The notes under the pieces were generated by a model, which made no database searches, was not told where the DNA came from, and worked only from the letters and a program-made list of their open reading frames with translations. A DNA stretch of 64,000 nt from Rhodohalobacter sp. SW132 (lineage in GTDB: Bacteria > Bacteroidota > Rhodothermia > Balneolales > Balneolaceae), in NCBI RefSeq assembly GCF_003390325.1, contig NZ_QUOK01000013.1:86430-150429 (forward strand), in the 5' to 3' direction. Shown piece by piece: positions 34,333-42,664 of this stretch (the stretch's first letter is position 1; every line of letters begins with the position of its first letter). A program made the position numbers and the translations under genes.

Positions 34333-35181
34333 ATGAAAGTATTGGTTGCAGGAGATATCACAAGAGGTGAACAGTGGGAAACGTATCTCAGAAGCCGACT
34401 TTCTGTTTCTGAAGTAATTGTGGCTTCTGAATTTCGGGGAGAAACTGTGGATGCGGTTATCCTGCTCGATCAGTCTCATGATCAACTGGAGATACTTCTT
34501 GAAATCGTAAAAAAAGTACTCCCCGTTTTTCTCGTATCATCCCTTCACACCGATAGAAATATGCTGCAGAAAGTATACCACGCTTCGGAAGAAGCCGGTG
34601 TTCCGGTTCAGTTTTCACACTGGAGCAGTTACTCGTCCATGAGCCGCTGGATACGAAAACACCTCAACTCCGCTCCCCGATTCATTGAAATTCAAAAACA
34701 TGACCGAAATCGTTCGGTTCCAGACAGAGATGACTTCCGGCGTATTTGGAGAGATGAACTTGCCGTGATTACATCCTGGCAAAAAAGTACAGTACAACAA
34801 ATCACCGCTCACCCCATTCAGCTGACAAAACAACGAATCGGGATTCACTGCACGATCCGGTTTGATAACGGTGCTGTTGGAGTTTTGAACTACCACAGTG
34901 TATCACCAGCGGACAGCCACCAACGCACCTTTCAAAACCGGGATACGCTTATTCACTGCGATATTCTATCGCAAAAATCAACCCGGTATACTCCGATTGA
35001 AAACAGCACGGTACTGAATTCCGATCATCGCACCTTTGATCCTCACGATAGTGCTGAAAACTCAGTCGATTCGTTTATACGTTCGATTAAGAGCGATAAA
35101 CCGGGTGCCTTTTCAATAGCTGATGCACTACAGGCCGCACGGGTTGCTGACCGGGTTGAAGAGTTACTGAAACGCGTATAA
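34333..35181 (+). CDS. Gfo/Idh/MocA-like oxidoreductase homologue with degenerate nucleotide-binding motif
   Basis: The gene encodes a 282-residue protein. The C-terminal two-thirds follow the Gfo/Idh/MocA pattern (WRDELAVITSW, IHCTIRFDNGAVGVLNYHS, DSFIRSIKSDKPGAFSIADALQAARVADRVEELL). The N-terminus reads MKVLVAGDITRGEQWETYL and lacks the GxGxxG NAD(P)-binding signature, and the usual EKP lysine motif is also not visible. The protein may have lost dehydrogenase activity or serve as a partner subunit. It lies 65 nt after pspC in the same direction. Confidence 0.55.
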   Translation: MKVLVAGDITRGEQWETYLRSRLSVSEVIVASEFRGETVDAVILLDQSHDQLEILLEIVKKVLPVFLVSSLHTDRNMLQKVYHASEEAGVPVQFSHWSSYSSMSRWIRKHLNSAPRFIEIQKHDRNRSVPDRDDFRRIWRDELAVITSWQKSTVQQITAHPIQLTKQRIGIHCTIRFDNGAVGVLNYHSVSPADSHQRTFQNRDTLIHCDILSQKSTRYTPIENSTVLNSDHRTFDPHDSAENSVDSFIRSIKSDKPGAFSIADALQAARVADRVEELLKRV

Positions 35182-35211
35182 ACAGCCGCTGTATTGGAAT
35201 ATCGATCTAAA

Positions 35212-35934
35212 TCAAGAGTAGATTTTCTGCATCAGTTTCCGTTTTGCTACCGGCAGTATCGTCTGTTTAAAGGAAAAGTCCAGATCTGTTTGAAACGAAA
35301 ATGTAGCCGGATTAGGCAGTTCTCTCTCTTCGCGAATCAGGTCCAGTTTAACGGTATTTGGAGAAATTTCAACGACGTTTTTTTGGAGTGATTTCAGAAA
35401 AGTGGTTTTTAATGAACGATATCGGTCTTCAGCACTTTTAAAAATCGAGACTTCAAACCGAAAAAGATTGAGTTTCCGATGCTGATTATCGGGCAGAAAA
35501 AAGTACCCCTCCTCCATGTAGCTGGGTACAATCCCCACATGCTCTACCGAAAGTTTTTCGGATACAAATTCATGTATGGCCACCCCTTCGTGGATCGTTT
35601 TTTCTATATGAGGGAGCGCCCAATTTATCAGTTCTTCAACGTTTTGAAGGTCCGTTCCATCCACAAACACCACCTCGTGTTCGATAGCACTGTTCACCCA
35701 GTCGATTTTACTGATCCGTTTTGGGAACTTATTCCGAAGATCGCTCAGCCGTGAAATCACATCTTTAAGAGTACGGTGCAACCCCACCAGCTCACTCAGG
35801 TGCGGATATACTTTGTAATACTGGAATTCCGATGAGATTTTTTTCAGCTCTGCCAGTATCGTATACTGGCGCTTTTCGAGATCGTCCTGTACTTTGGTGA
35901 AAAGGTTAAGGTTCAGTTTAGTTGATAAGTTCAT
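35212..35934 (-). CDS. Hypothetical protein (240 aa), strong ribosome-binding site
   Basis: I do not recognise this family. The 240-residue soluble protein has no signal peptide or cysteines. Its N-terminal half is largely helical, with possible coiled coil at about 8-75 (VQDDLEKRQYTILAELKKISSEF, HRTLKDVISRLSDLRNKF). The C-terminal half has strand-rich segments (HVGIVPSYMEEGYFFL, KLNLFRFEVSIFKS). A nearly perfect Shine-Dalgarno (AGGAGG, 5 nt before the ATG) is unusual for this genome and supports both the start and efficient translation. It is convergent with the Gfo/Idh-like gene (30 nt between stops). Confidence 0.7.
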   Translation of the reverse strand: MNLSTKLNLNLFTKVQDDLEKRQYTILAELKKISSEFQYYKVYPHLSELVGLHRTLKDVISRLSDLRNKFPKRISKIDWVNSAIEHEVVFVDGTDLQNVEELINWALPHIEKTIHEGVAIHEFVSEKLSVEHVGIVPSYMEEGYFFLPDNQHRKLNLFRFEVSIFKSAEDRYRSLKTTFLKSLQKNVVEISPNTVKLDLIREERELPNPATFSFQTDLDFSFKQTILPVAKRKLMQKIYS

Positions 35935-36085
35935 ACGGTCCTCCTGCGATGATCTGTGGTAATAGCTTATAAACGCTATTTAAATGAAAGCATTTTGTCA
36001 AGTACTATTGTTATTTCAGCTTCTAATTTTTTATCGGGTCTGCACGTCAATTTCTTAATAGAAGGTATATCCTCTCTAAACTTCA

Positions 36086-36112
36086 GTTATCAGACAATCT
36101 GATAACTTTTTT
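36086..36112 (+). promoter_or_regulatory. Palindrome/hairpin upstream of the DUF2207 gene
   Basis: GTTATCAGA-CAA-TCTGATAAC (36086-36106) is a 9-bp perfect dyad followed by six T residues. On the plus strand it looks like an intrinsic terminator, yet it sits 50 nt before a start codon with no plus-strand gene shortly upstream. It may be an attenuator or an operator. Confidence 0.45.
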
Positions 36113-36160
36113 ACATCTTCCCCGTATAGAGAATTCTGAAATTCAATTAACCCGCTTGCA

Positions 36161-37936
36161 ATGAAACGAATCACTACCTTACTGGCACTGATACTTCTGA
36201 TAGCTTCCGCACCTGCAGCCGGTTCCAATTATGATATACCTGAAGTCAGTGTGAATATTCAGATTCATGAAAACGGTACTGCAACCATCAGCGAGCACCT
36301 TACCTACCGGTTTGACGGGTCTTTTAGCTGGGCGGAGGCGAACATTGCAAAAGAGGGCTTTTCCGAAATCAGAAATATTCGCGTATCTGAAGGTAATTGG
36401 TCTTATCTGAATGAAAACACAGAAGAGCCGGGTACATTTTCTGTATCTGACCGAAATAACAGTGTGGATATACGTTGGCACTACAGCGCGCAGGACACAT
36501 CCCGCACGTTCACCATAACCTATGAGCTTACTGATGTCCTGACTATTGGTCCCGATCATTCACAATTTTACTGGCATTTTCTCGGCAGCGGCAGAGATAA
36601 AGCCACCGAAAATTTTACGGCAACTATTCAGTTACCCGGTTCACCGGACAACTCAGAAATTCATACCTGGGGACGAGTATCTGAAGATCGCTTTTCGATT
36701 TCGATTGATGATGGAACCGTGCTCGCTGAAGGCAATCAGCTATCCAGAAACGAAACCGCCGCTGTCCGAATACTGTTTCCTACCGCGGTTCTGGATACTG
36801 AATCCGTCTCCGTTACCGATTCAGACTTTACACTTGCCGGTGTAGCGGCCGAAGAGGAAGATCGAATCCGTCAGGCTGCAGAGAGAGCTGAACGGGACGC
36901 ATTTTACGCTTCAATTACACTTGAAGTAACGATTATTATCAGTCTTCTCAGCATTTTTATATTCGTTTTACTGTATAAAAAGTACAGCACACGATTCAAA
37001 ACAAAAACGATATCCGACCGGGAATCACTGATCATACCGGATCAAACTCCACCGGCACTTTCAGGAAAACTGATTAACCATCATATGATAACAGGCCACC
37101 ACTTTGTATCCACAGTTTTTGACCTTGCCCGCCGCGGCTGGTTCGTGATTGAAGAGCAAAAACCTGAAGATAAAAGGGAAAATGGGTGGTTTTCATTTGA
37201 AGACAATTCAAAAAGTAAATTCATTATTTCGGATAGCGACGAAACACCCTCTGACGATCTTAATCTGTACGAAAAAGAGACTGTGAGATTTGTAAAAAAA
37301 CAGATTTCAGAAGGTGTATCAGAGTTTAGTAAACTTCTTTCTGAGGGAGGATATAAAACATCTCAATGGTTTTCCGGCTGGCAAAAATCTGTGAAAAAAG
37401 AGTTCGATAAGTTGAAATGGGTTGATAAGGAGAGCTATAAAGCAGTGGGCTTTAATGTTGCGGGGCAGCTGGTTCTGATCGGTGCCTCCATTTATATACT
37501 TGTTATGGGGACTGAGATCGCGATGATTGCGCTGGGTATTACCTTTTTGATGTGCGTTTTCTCATTTGCAATGGTTCGCCGAACCGAATCGGGTGAAAAA
37601 GCGTATCGAAGATGGAAAGCGTATGCAAAGGGATTGAAAAACGCAGATAAGCGAACCGTCCGTATGGAGATGATGGATCGCCACTTTATCTACGCTACAG
37701 CTTTTCAGCTAAGTGAGAAAGAGATAGAAACTCTGATCGGTTCAACTGACCAATCCGCCTCTTTTATATTCCCCTGGATAATTCTCACACAGGGATCCAT
37801 TCATACTCCTGCTTCCGTGGCCAGTTCAGTCTCTACCCTTGCTGCGTCCGGTACGAATTCATTTTCGGGAATTAGCGGCGGCGGCGGTGCTGTTGCAGGT
37901 TCGGCCGGTGGGGGAACGTCTGCGAGTGCCGGCTGA
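36161..37936 (+). CDS. DUF2207 family membrane protein
   Basis: The gene encodes a 591-residue protein. A signal peptide (about 1-21) is followed by the extracytoplasmic DUF2207 beta domain (about 24-235: VNIQIHENGTATISEHLTYRF, IRWHYSAQDTSRTFTITYEL). Then come a transmembrane helix (about 250-272), a cytoplasmic region (about 285-425), two membrane helices (about 430-470), and a soluble end with a Gly/Ser/Ala-rich tail (GISGGGGAVAGSAGGGTSAS). This domain order is standard for the family, whose function is unknown. Confidence 0.88.
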   Translation: MKRITTLLALILLIASAPAAGSNYDIPEVSVNIQIHENGTATISEHLTYRFDGSFSWAEANIAKEGFSEIRNIRVSEGNWSYLNENTEEPGTFSVSDRNNSVDIRWHYSAQDTSRTFTITYELTDVLTIGPDHSQFYWHFLGSGRDKATENFTATIQLPGSPDNSEIHTWGRVSEDRFSISIDDGTVLAEGNQLSRNETAAVRILFPTAVLDTESVSVTDSDFTLAGVAAEEEDRIRQAAERAERDAFYASITLEVTIIISLLSIFIFVLLYKKYSTRFKTKTISDRESLIIPDQTPPALSGKLINHHMITGHHFVSTVFDLARRGWFVIEEQKPEDKRENGWFSFEDNSKSKFIISDSDETPSDDLNLYEKETVRFVKKQISEGVSEFSKLLSEGGYKTSQWFSGWQKSVKKEFDKLKWVDKESYKAVGFNVAGQLVLIGASIYILVMGTEIAMIALGITFLMCVFSFAMVRRTESGEKAYRRWKAYAKGLKNADKRTVRMEMMDRHFIYATAFQLSEKEIETLIGSTDQSASFIFPWIILTQGSIHTPASVASSVSTLAASGTNSFSGISGGGGAVAGSAGGGTSASAG

Positions 37937-37984
37937 TTTTTTGTATGAACTTGAGTTCTATTAATATTGTCTTATTTAAATTTT

Positions 37985-38145
37985 AAAAAGTGGCAGATAC
38001 TGTCCAAAAGAGCGTCATCCCGTACTTGATACGGGATCTACTATCCCTAATACAAACAGGAGATACCGGATCAAAGTCCGGTATGACAGTACTGATGATA
38101 ATATTCCTTGTTTTACGCTCTTTTGGACAGTATCAGCCACTTTTT
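37985..38145. repeat. 161-bp MITE-like element with 30-bp terminal inverted repeats
   Basis: The ends 37985-38014 and 38116-38145 are inverted copies with one mismatch in 30 (core GATACTGTCCAAAAGAGCG). Two hairpins lie inside: ATCCCGT/ACGGGAT (38017-38037) and ATACCGG/CCGGTAT (38063-38084). No reading frame is present. It lies between two convergent genes, so it could also act as a bidirectional terminator. I could not identify an unambiguous target-site duplication. Confidence 0.8.
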
Positions 38146-38182
38146 TACTCAGTTTTTAAAATCGAGCTAAGGTTATGATGTT

Positions 38183-38854
38183 TTAGTTGAAAAGATCCCG
38201 GATTGCATCACGGAGCTGCTCTCCGCCGCTTTCAATTGCGGCCCTCAAAGCGCGCTCTCCTACTTCTTCAGCGATATCGCGAACAATATCTTCAACAGCC
38301 TGTCGTCCGCCTCCCCTGCCGAGATCGTTTAATTCTATCTCTGCAATTTCAACTTCAGCAGAACGCTCACCGCCTACTTCCGTGTAAAGATCAACCCGAC
38401 CGTTTTTTAAGAGAAAATGTTCGATAATCATTTCTGAATCTGACGTCTCGAACGATTCTTTACTGCCGATATGATTGAGTATCTGTTGTATATTATTATC
38501 AGGAAGCTTTTGTTCAACATAAATAAAGGGGGATTCAACGCTCAGTTCATGAATCACAACTTCATCCGAAAAGAGAGACCATACGTCGAGTTCTACATGA
38601 AGATCATCTACCTCGAACGCATAATCCTGAGCATATCCATCGGGGTTCGCAACACGAAAACCGTGAATCGAGCCTTTTCCTGAAAATGGGGATATCGATA
38701 CGCGATCAACCGTTACCGCTGTCCCGGTCAGTTCGCTGCCAATCTCTTCAATATTTGATTTAATGATCGAATCGATCGTGAATGTCAAAATCAGAAACAG
38801 CATAATCAGAACTGCTGCCAGACCAATCAAACCATATTTTATAATTTTGCCCAT
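38183..38854 (-). CDS. AsmA/YhdP-like membrane-anchored protein
   Basis: The gene encodes a 223-residue protein with one N-terminal transmembrane helix (about 6-27), followed by a region like the start of AsmA-family proteins. Features are TGTAVTVDRVSISPFSGKGSIHGFRVANPDGY (about 44-75) and VDDLHVELDVWSLFSDEVVIHELSV. The C-terminal 45 residues are helical and charged. AsmA-like proteins are linked to outer-membrane lipid transport; this one is far shorter and contains only the first repeat. The start is an ATG at 38854. Confidence 0.72.
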   Translation of the reverse strand: MGKIIKYGLIGLAAVLIMLFLILTFTIDSIIKSNIEEIGSELTGTAVTVDRVSISPFSGKGSIHGFRVANPDGYAQDYAFEVDDLHVELDVWSLFSDEVVIHELSVESPFIYVEQKLPDNNIQQILNHIGSKESFETSDSEMIIEHFLLKNGRVDLYTEVGGERSAEVEIAEIELNDLGRGGGRQAVEDIVRDIAEEVGERALRAAIESGGEQLRDAIRDLFN

Positions 38855-39370
38855 ATGTTGTTGATTTTTGTTGATTTTTGCTCCATCTCATTCGTTTCAA
38901 TTCAAGCCATAACAGGAAGTTCCAATAGAGTTTCAGAACCCTGCAATGAAATTGGTTTGCATATACAAATAGTGAATTTAAAAGCCTATTTTAAAATTAA
39001 ATTAAAGTTCAATGGTTAGTTGAACAAAAAAAAAGACACATTAAAAAAAACTTTGATTAACCGTTTATTTATAAACCCTTCACGTACTATAATACCTTTT
39101 TTGATGATTAAAGGCTTGATATTACCCTTGATAGATGCCTGTATCACAAAAACATTATTCTTTAAGAAAAAAGAAAAAAAAGTTTTCAGGATAAGACAGG
39201 AATCGTTTCCACACCAACTTAATAAAGGTAAAATCAAATTTAAGTTAACTATTTTTAATCACATACGTTGTAATAGCGATGTTTAGAACGACCATATTAT
39301 TTATTTATTTAAATAATTTAGGTACCTTTATATTTGTTACTCACTATTCCTAAACCAACACTTATTCTCT
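38855..39370. other. A/T-rich intergenic region without a recognisable gene
   Basis: Very A/T-rich sequence of about 516 nt. A short frame at 39020-39286 encodes a Lys/Phe/Ile-rich peptide, as expected from A/T-rich non-coding DNA. A possible promoter for the next gene is TATATTTG at 39329-39336, matching TAnnTTTG, 34 nt before the ATG; the -33 region is poor. Confidence 0.5.
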
Positions 39371-39670
39371 ATGCTCGAAAGAACATTCACACCAAAGCGA
39401 ACCGTCTGCAAAGTAACATTTTCCGTACCTTCAGAATGGGCGGGATCTGAAGTAAGCCTTGTAGGAGATTTCAACGACTGGGATCAATCCGCCGATAAAC
39501 TCAAAAAGAAGAAAGACAAGTGGGAGATCACAAAACGACTGAAGCCCGAAAATGAATACAGATTTAAATATCTGGTTGATGGCGAAGAGTGGAAAAACGA
39601 CGACTCCGCTGACGCCTACATCCCGAATGATTTTGGAACGGAGGATTCAGTAGTGGAGATTGGGAAGTAA
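39371..39670 (+). CDS. Stand-alone CBM48 / isoamylase early-set domain protein (99 aa)
   Basis: The gene encodes a 99-residue single-domain protein with the CBM48/E-set signature: VTFSVPSEWAGSEVSLVGDFNDWD (about 15-38), then WEITKRLKPENEYRFKYLVDGEEWKNDD. These domains bind glycogen-like polymers when fused to branching enzymes or AMPK beta. A stand-alone copy may bind storage glucan or act as a scaffold. It is monocistronic, with a strong terminator downstream. Confidence 0.88.
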   Translation: MLERTFTPKRTVCKVTFSVPSEWAGSEVSLVGDFNDWDQSADKLKKKKDKWEITKRLKPENEYRFKYLVDGEEWKNDDSADAYIPNDFGTEDSVVEIGK

Positions 39671-39715
39671 TAACAATCATCTCTCATTTCAAGAACAAAT
39701 TTTAGAAAGAAATGC

Positions 39716-39753
39716 TAAAAAGCCTGTGTTGACTATTCAGCACAGGCTTTTTT
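39716..39753 (+). terminator. Rho-independent terminator after the CBM48 gene
   Basis: AAAAAGCCTGTG (39717-39728) pairs with CACAGGCTTTTT (39741-39752) around a 12-nt loop. The A-run and T-run on either side make it bidirectional, serving also the convergent minus-strand gene. Confidence 0.88.
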
Positions 39754-39781
39754 ACTGTCTCAGATCACCGGTTTTGGAAGT

Positions 39782-40984
39782 TTAATTCTCCATAGGAATA
39801 AAAATTCCATGAAAGTCGCCCATCTCTGCATCACCCAGTTCAATTAAAGAAATCAATTCCCGTGATTCTACATCCAGAATAGAAATACCCGTTCGTTCAC
39901 CAACAATGTCATGCGGGATTGTGGGTGCGGGATTTGGCCCCCGGAGTGTTAAAAAAGCACGATCACTGCCTGGCGACATTGTGATCAAATCCGGAGTACT
40001 GCCTACAAATTCGATTTCATCATATGTGTGATCTTCATCCCGAATTGTATCAAGCGGATGAATGGTTACATTATCACTTACGCGATGTACAACCCAAAGT
40101 TCATTGCGTTCCCGATCTACCCAGGCTCCATGAGAATCCTGTCCCGTATCTGAGAGATTGTGAGTGGTAACGAGCTCAGGTTCACTTCCTGAAAGATCAA
40201 AAACGTATAGCCAGGAAGAGTGCATATCACCGGCTGTGACGTAAATTTCACCTTCAACTGGAGACTCTGCAAATCCGCATCCATGTTCTGCAATTTCATC
40301 TTTACCCCACGCTTTGCTCACTCTCCATTCATCAAGATCAACCAGCGCAAGCCCTCCATTAAACAGGGTTACCATTTTATATTTTCCATCCGGTGTGAAC
40401 CCAGCACATACAGGTCTTCTGCTTGGAAATTGTTCATCATCTGCCAGCAGCGGTTCTGCCTTTAGATCCAGAAAGCGGGTCACTTCCCAGGTATAGCCGT
40501 TATTGGTTTCATTTCTTACAATTTCCGATATCGTTTCACCCTGATCAGGATTTCCATTTTCATCTATCTCTTGCGGGCCAATATTGGATACGTAGATGTA
40601 ATCAGTTCGGGCCGGATTTGGCTGGGCTGCATGTGGTAATTTACCAACACCACTCACAACAGATACAGTTTCTCTGCTTTGGGAATCCAGAACGGTTACA
40701 TCGCCGGAAACCGTATTGGCACTGTAAATGAACGGATCAGGCGGGATTCCCCAGAGCATATGTGGCCGCTCTGCACCGCCAAGTTCATCCTGGGTCATTT
40801 TTTTCACCACATCACCGTCAGGATCTAAGATGTAGAGTTCATTTGCATTTTGATCGGCAGCCCAAACAAAGTATTCTGGTGATTCCGCATCATTGCAAGA
40901 TTGCAAAATTAACATACAAGATGTGATTGCAAATAAGACTAAAAAACTTTTATGAATACATATTTTCAAAGTATTTGATTCCAT
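39782..40984 (-). CDS. Beta-propeller (YVTN/lactonase-like) lipoprotein
   Basis: The gene encodes a 400-residue protein with a signal peptide (about 10-28) and lipobox LILQSCND (Cys near 30). The mature part shows propeller repeats: ELYILDPDGDVVKKM, SGDVTVLDSQSRETVSVVSG, YIYVSNIGPQEID, GGLALVDLDEWRVSKAW and GISILDVESRELISLIELG. Six or seven blades are likely. Such proteins act as surface or periplasmic binding proteins or, rarely, as enzymes; nothing here shows which. A divergent 219-nt spacer separates it from the FAD oxidoreductase gene. Confidence 0.75.
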   Translation of the reverse strand: MESNTLKICIHKSFLVLFAITSCMLILQSCNDAESPEYFVWAADQNANELYILDPDGDVVKKMTQDELGGAERPHMLWGIPPDPFIYSANTVSGDVTVLDSQSRETVSVVSGVGKLPHAAQPNPARTDYIYVSNIGPQEIDENGNPDQGETISEIVRNETNNGYTWEVTRFLDLKAEPLLADDEQFPSRRPVCAGFTPDGKYKMVTLFNGGLALVDLDEWRVSKAWGKDEIAEHGCGFAESPVEGEIYVTAGDMHSSWLYVFDLSGSEPELVTTHNLSDTGQDSHGAWVDRERNELWVVHRVSDNVTIHPLDTIRDEDHTYDEIEFVGSTPDLITMSPGSDRAFLTLRGPNPAPTIPHDIVGERTGISILDVESRELISLIELGDAEMGDFHGIFIPMEN

Positions 40985-41203
40985 GTTCCCCGGGTTATTA
41001 TTTCAATATTTAAACCATAACTGATAGCATAGATCGAAAATATATAGAATAGATCGATATTCATATCCATATTTCTATATCCTGAAAGTCACCTACAGTT
41101 TTTCAATCTCTTCATTCAAACATAAACGCCCCACCATTATTTCAGGTTTGACAGGTGTTTCCGTACCTTACGTCTGCAGTTCTGCTTAACCAATTTTATA
41201 CCT

Positions 41204-42664
41204 TTGGCTGACTCACATATTTATGATGCGGTAGTTGTAGGATCCGGCCCAAACGGTCTGGCTGCTGGAATTCGTCTTGCTCTTGAAGGACTTGAAGTCA
41301 AAATCTTTGAAGCTGAGGATACTGTTGGCGGCGGAATGAGAACCCGCGACCTGATGCAGCCCGGAGTTATACATGATATCTGCTCCGCAATCCACCCAAT
41401 GGCAGCCGCATCACCTTTTTTAAGCCGCTTGCCGCTGGAAGAATTTGGGGTGGAATGGATCACACCGGAATTTCCTGTGGCTCATCCGCTCGATGATGAA
41501 CCGGCAGTGATTATGCAGCACGATATCCGGAAAACGGCAGATGAGCTGAACGGGGATAGTGAAATGTATCGATCTATTCTCGAGCCTGTTGTTAACAATT
41601 TTTCCGATCTCACAAATGATTTCCTCGGGCCGCTTACAATTCCCGATCATCCCATCAAACTGGCCCGATTTGGCCTCCAGGCAATTAAATCTGCAGAACG
41701 ATTTCAGCGTCAATTCCAAACGCCAAGGGCGAAAGCACTTTTTGCAGGACTTGCAGCGCACAGCATTTTGCCGCTTAGTGCAACTTCCTCGGCTGCGATC
41801 GGGATCGTCCTGGGTGCTGCAGGTCACAAAGTTGGCTGGCCGCTCCCCAAAGGCGGATCGCAATCCATCGCCGATTCGATGGCGGCCTATTTTGAATCTC
41901 TTGGCGGGGTGATTGAAACCGGGCAAAAGATTGAATCGCTGAAACAGCTCCCGCCACACCGTTGCTGCCTGTTCGATCTCACACCAAGACAGGTTTTACA
42001 AATTGTGGGGGATGAATTTCCCAAATACTACAAAAAACGTCTTGAAAAATTCAGGTATGGGCAAGGCGTGTTTAAAATAGACTATATCCTTAGTGAGCCG
42101 GTTCCCTGGAGTGATCCGCGCTGCAACAGAGCCGGTACCGTACATCTCGGCGGAACGTACGAAGAAATTGCCGAGTCGGAAAAGCAGATGAGCAGCGGTA
42201 AACACTCCGATAAACCGTATGTTCTGGTTGCTCAGCAAAGCCTGTTTGATGAGACCCGAACCCCCGATTCCCGCCACACGTTATGGGCTTATTGTCATGT
42301 GCCGCACGGTTCAGAGCGGGATATGACCCTGCAGATTGAGAACCAGATTGAACGTTTTGCTCCCGGTTTCCGCGATATTGTTGAGGAGCGGCACACGATG
42401 AATACAGCTCAGTTTGAGGAGTATAATGCCAACTATTTCGGGGGAGATATCAATGGAGGTAGCCAGGATATCTGGCAGCTTTTCACCCGGCCGGTTCATC
42501 TTATCAATCCATACGCCACACCGGCCGAAGGCATCTATATCTGCTCCTCATCAACTCCTCCCGGCGGTGGAGTGCACGGGATGTGCGGATACCACGCGGC
42601 CATGCTCGCCCTTCGAAAAGAATTCGGACGATCTAAAAAAAGAATGAAGTTCGGCAATGATTAA
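41204..42664 (+). CDS. FAD-dependent phytoene-desaturase-like oxidoreductase (PYROXD2 type)
   Basis: The gene encodes a 486-residue flavoprotein. The N-terminal FAD motif is VVVGSGPNGLAAGIRLA (about 10-26), followed by VGGGMRTRDL and a C-terminal YICSSSTPPGGGVHGMCGYHAA signature. This matches the PYROXD2/CrtI-like amine-oxidase clan; the substrate is unknown. No in-frame ATG precedes the FAD motif, so a TTG start at 41204 is used. The last 8 nt overlap the start of the iron(III) permease gene, so the two are translationally coupled. Confidence 0.82.
   Translation: MADSHIYDAVVVGSGPNGLAAGIRLALEGLEVKIFEAEDTVGGGMRTRDLMQPGVIHDICSAIHPMAAASPFLSRLPLEEFGVEWITPEFPVAHPLDDEPAVIMQHDIRKTADELNGDSEMYRSILEPVVNNFSDLTNDFLGPLTIPDHPIKLARFGLQAIKSAERFQRQFQTPRAKALFAGLAAHSILPLSATSSAAIGIVLGAAGHKVGWPLPKGGSQSIADSMAAYFESLGGVIETGQKIESLKQLPPHRCCLFDLTPRQVLQIVGDEFPKYYKKRLEKFRYGQGVFKIDYILSEPVPWSDPRCNRAGTVHLGGTYEEIAESEKQMSSGKHSDKPYVLVAQQSLFDETRTPDSRHTLWAYCHVPHGSERDMTLQIENQIERFAPGFRDIVEERHTMNTAQFEEYNANYFGGDINGGSQDIWQLFTRPVHLINPYATPAEGIYICSSSTPPGGGVHGMCGYHAAMLALRKEFGRSKKRMKFGND

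Noticed and set aside
39020..39286. 88-residue Lys/Phe-rich frame
   Set aside because: Composition is what A/T-rich non-coding DNA gives; no start signal, domain or neighbour support.
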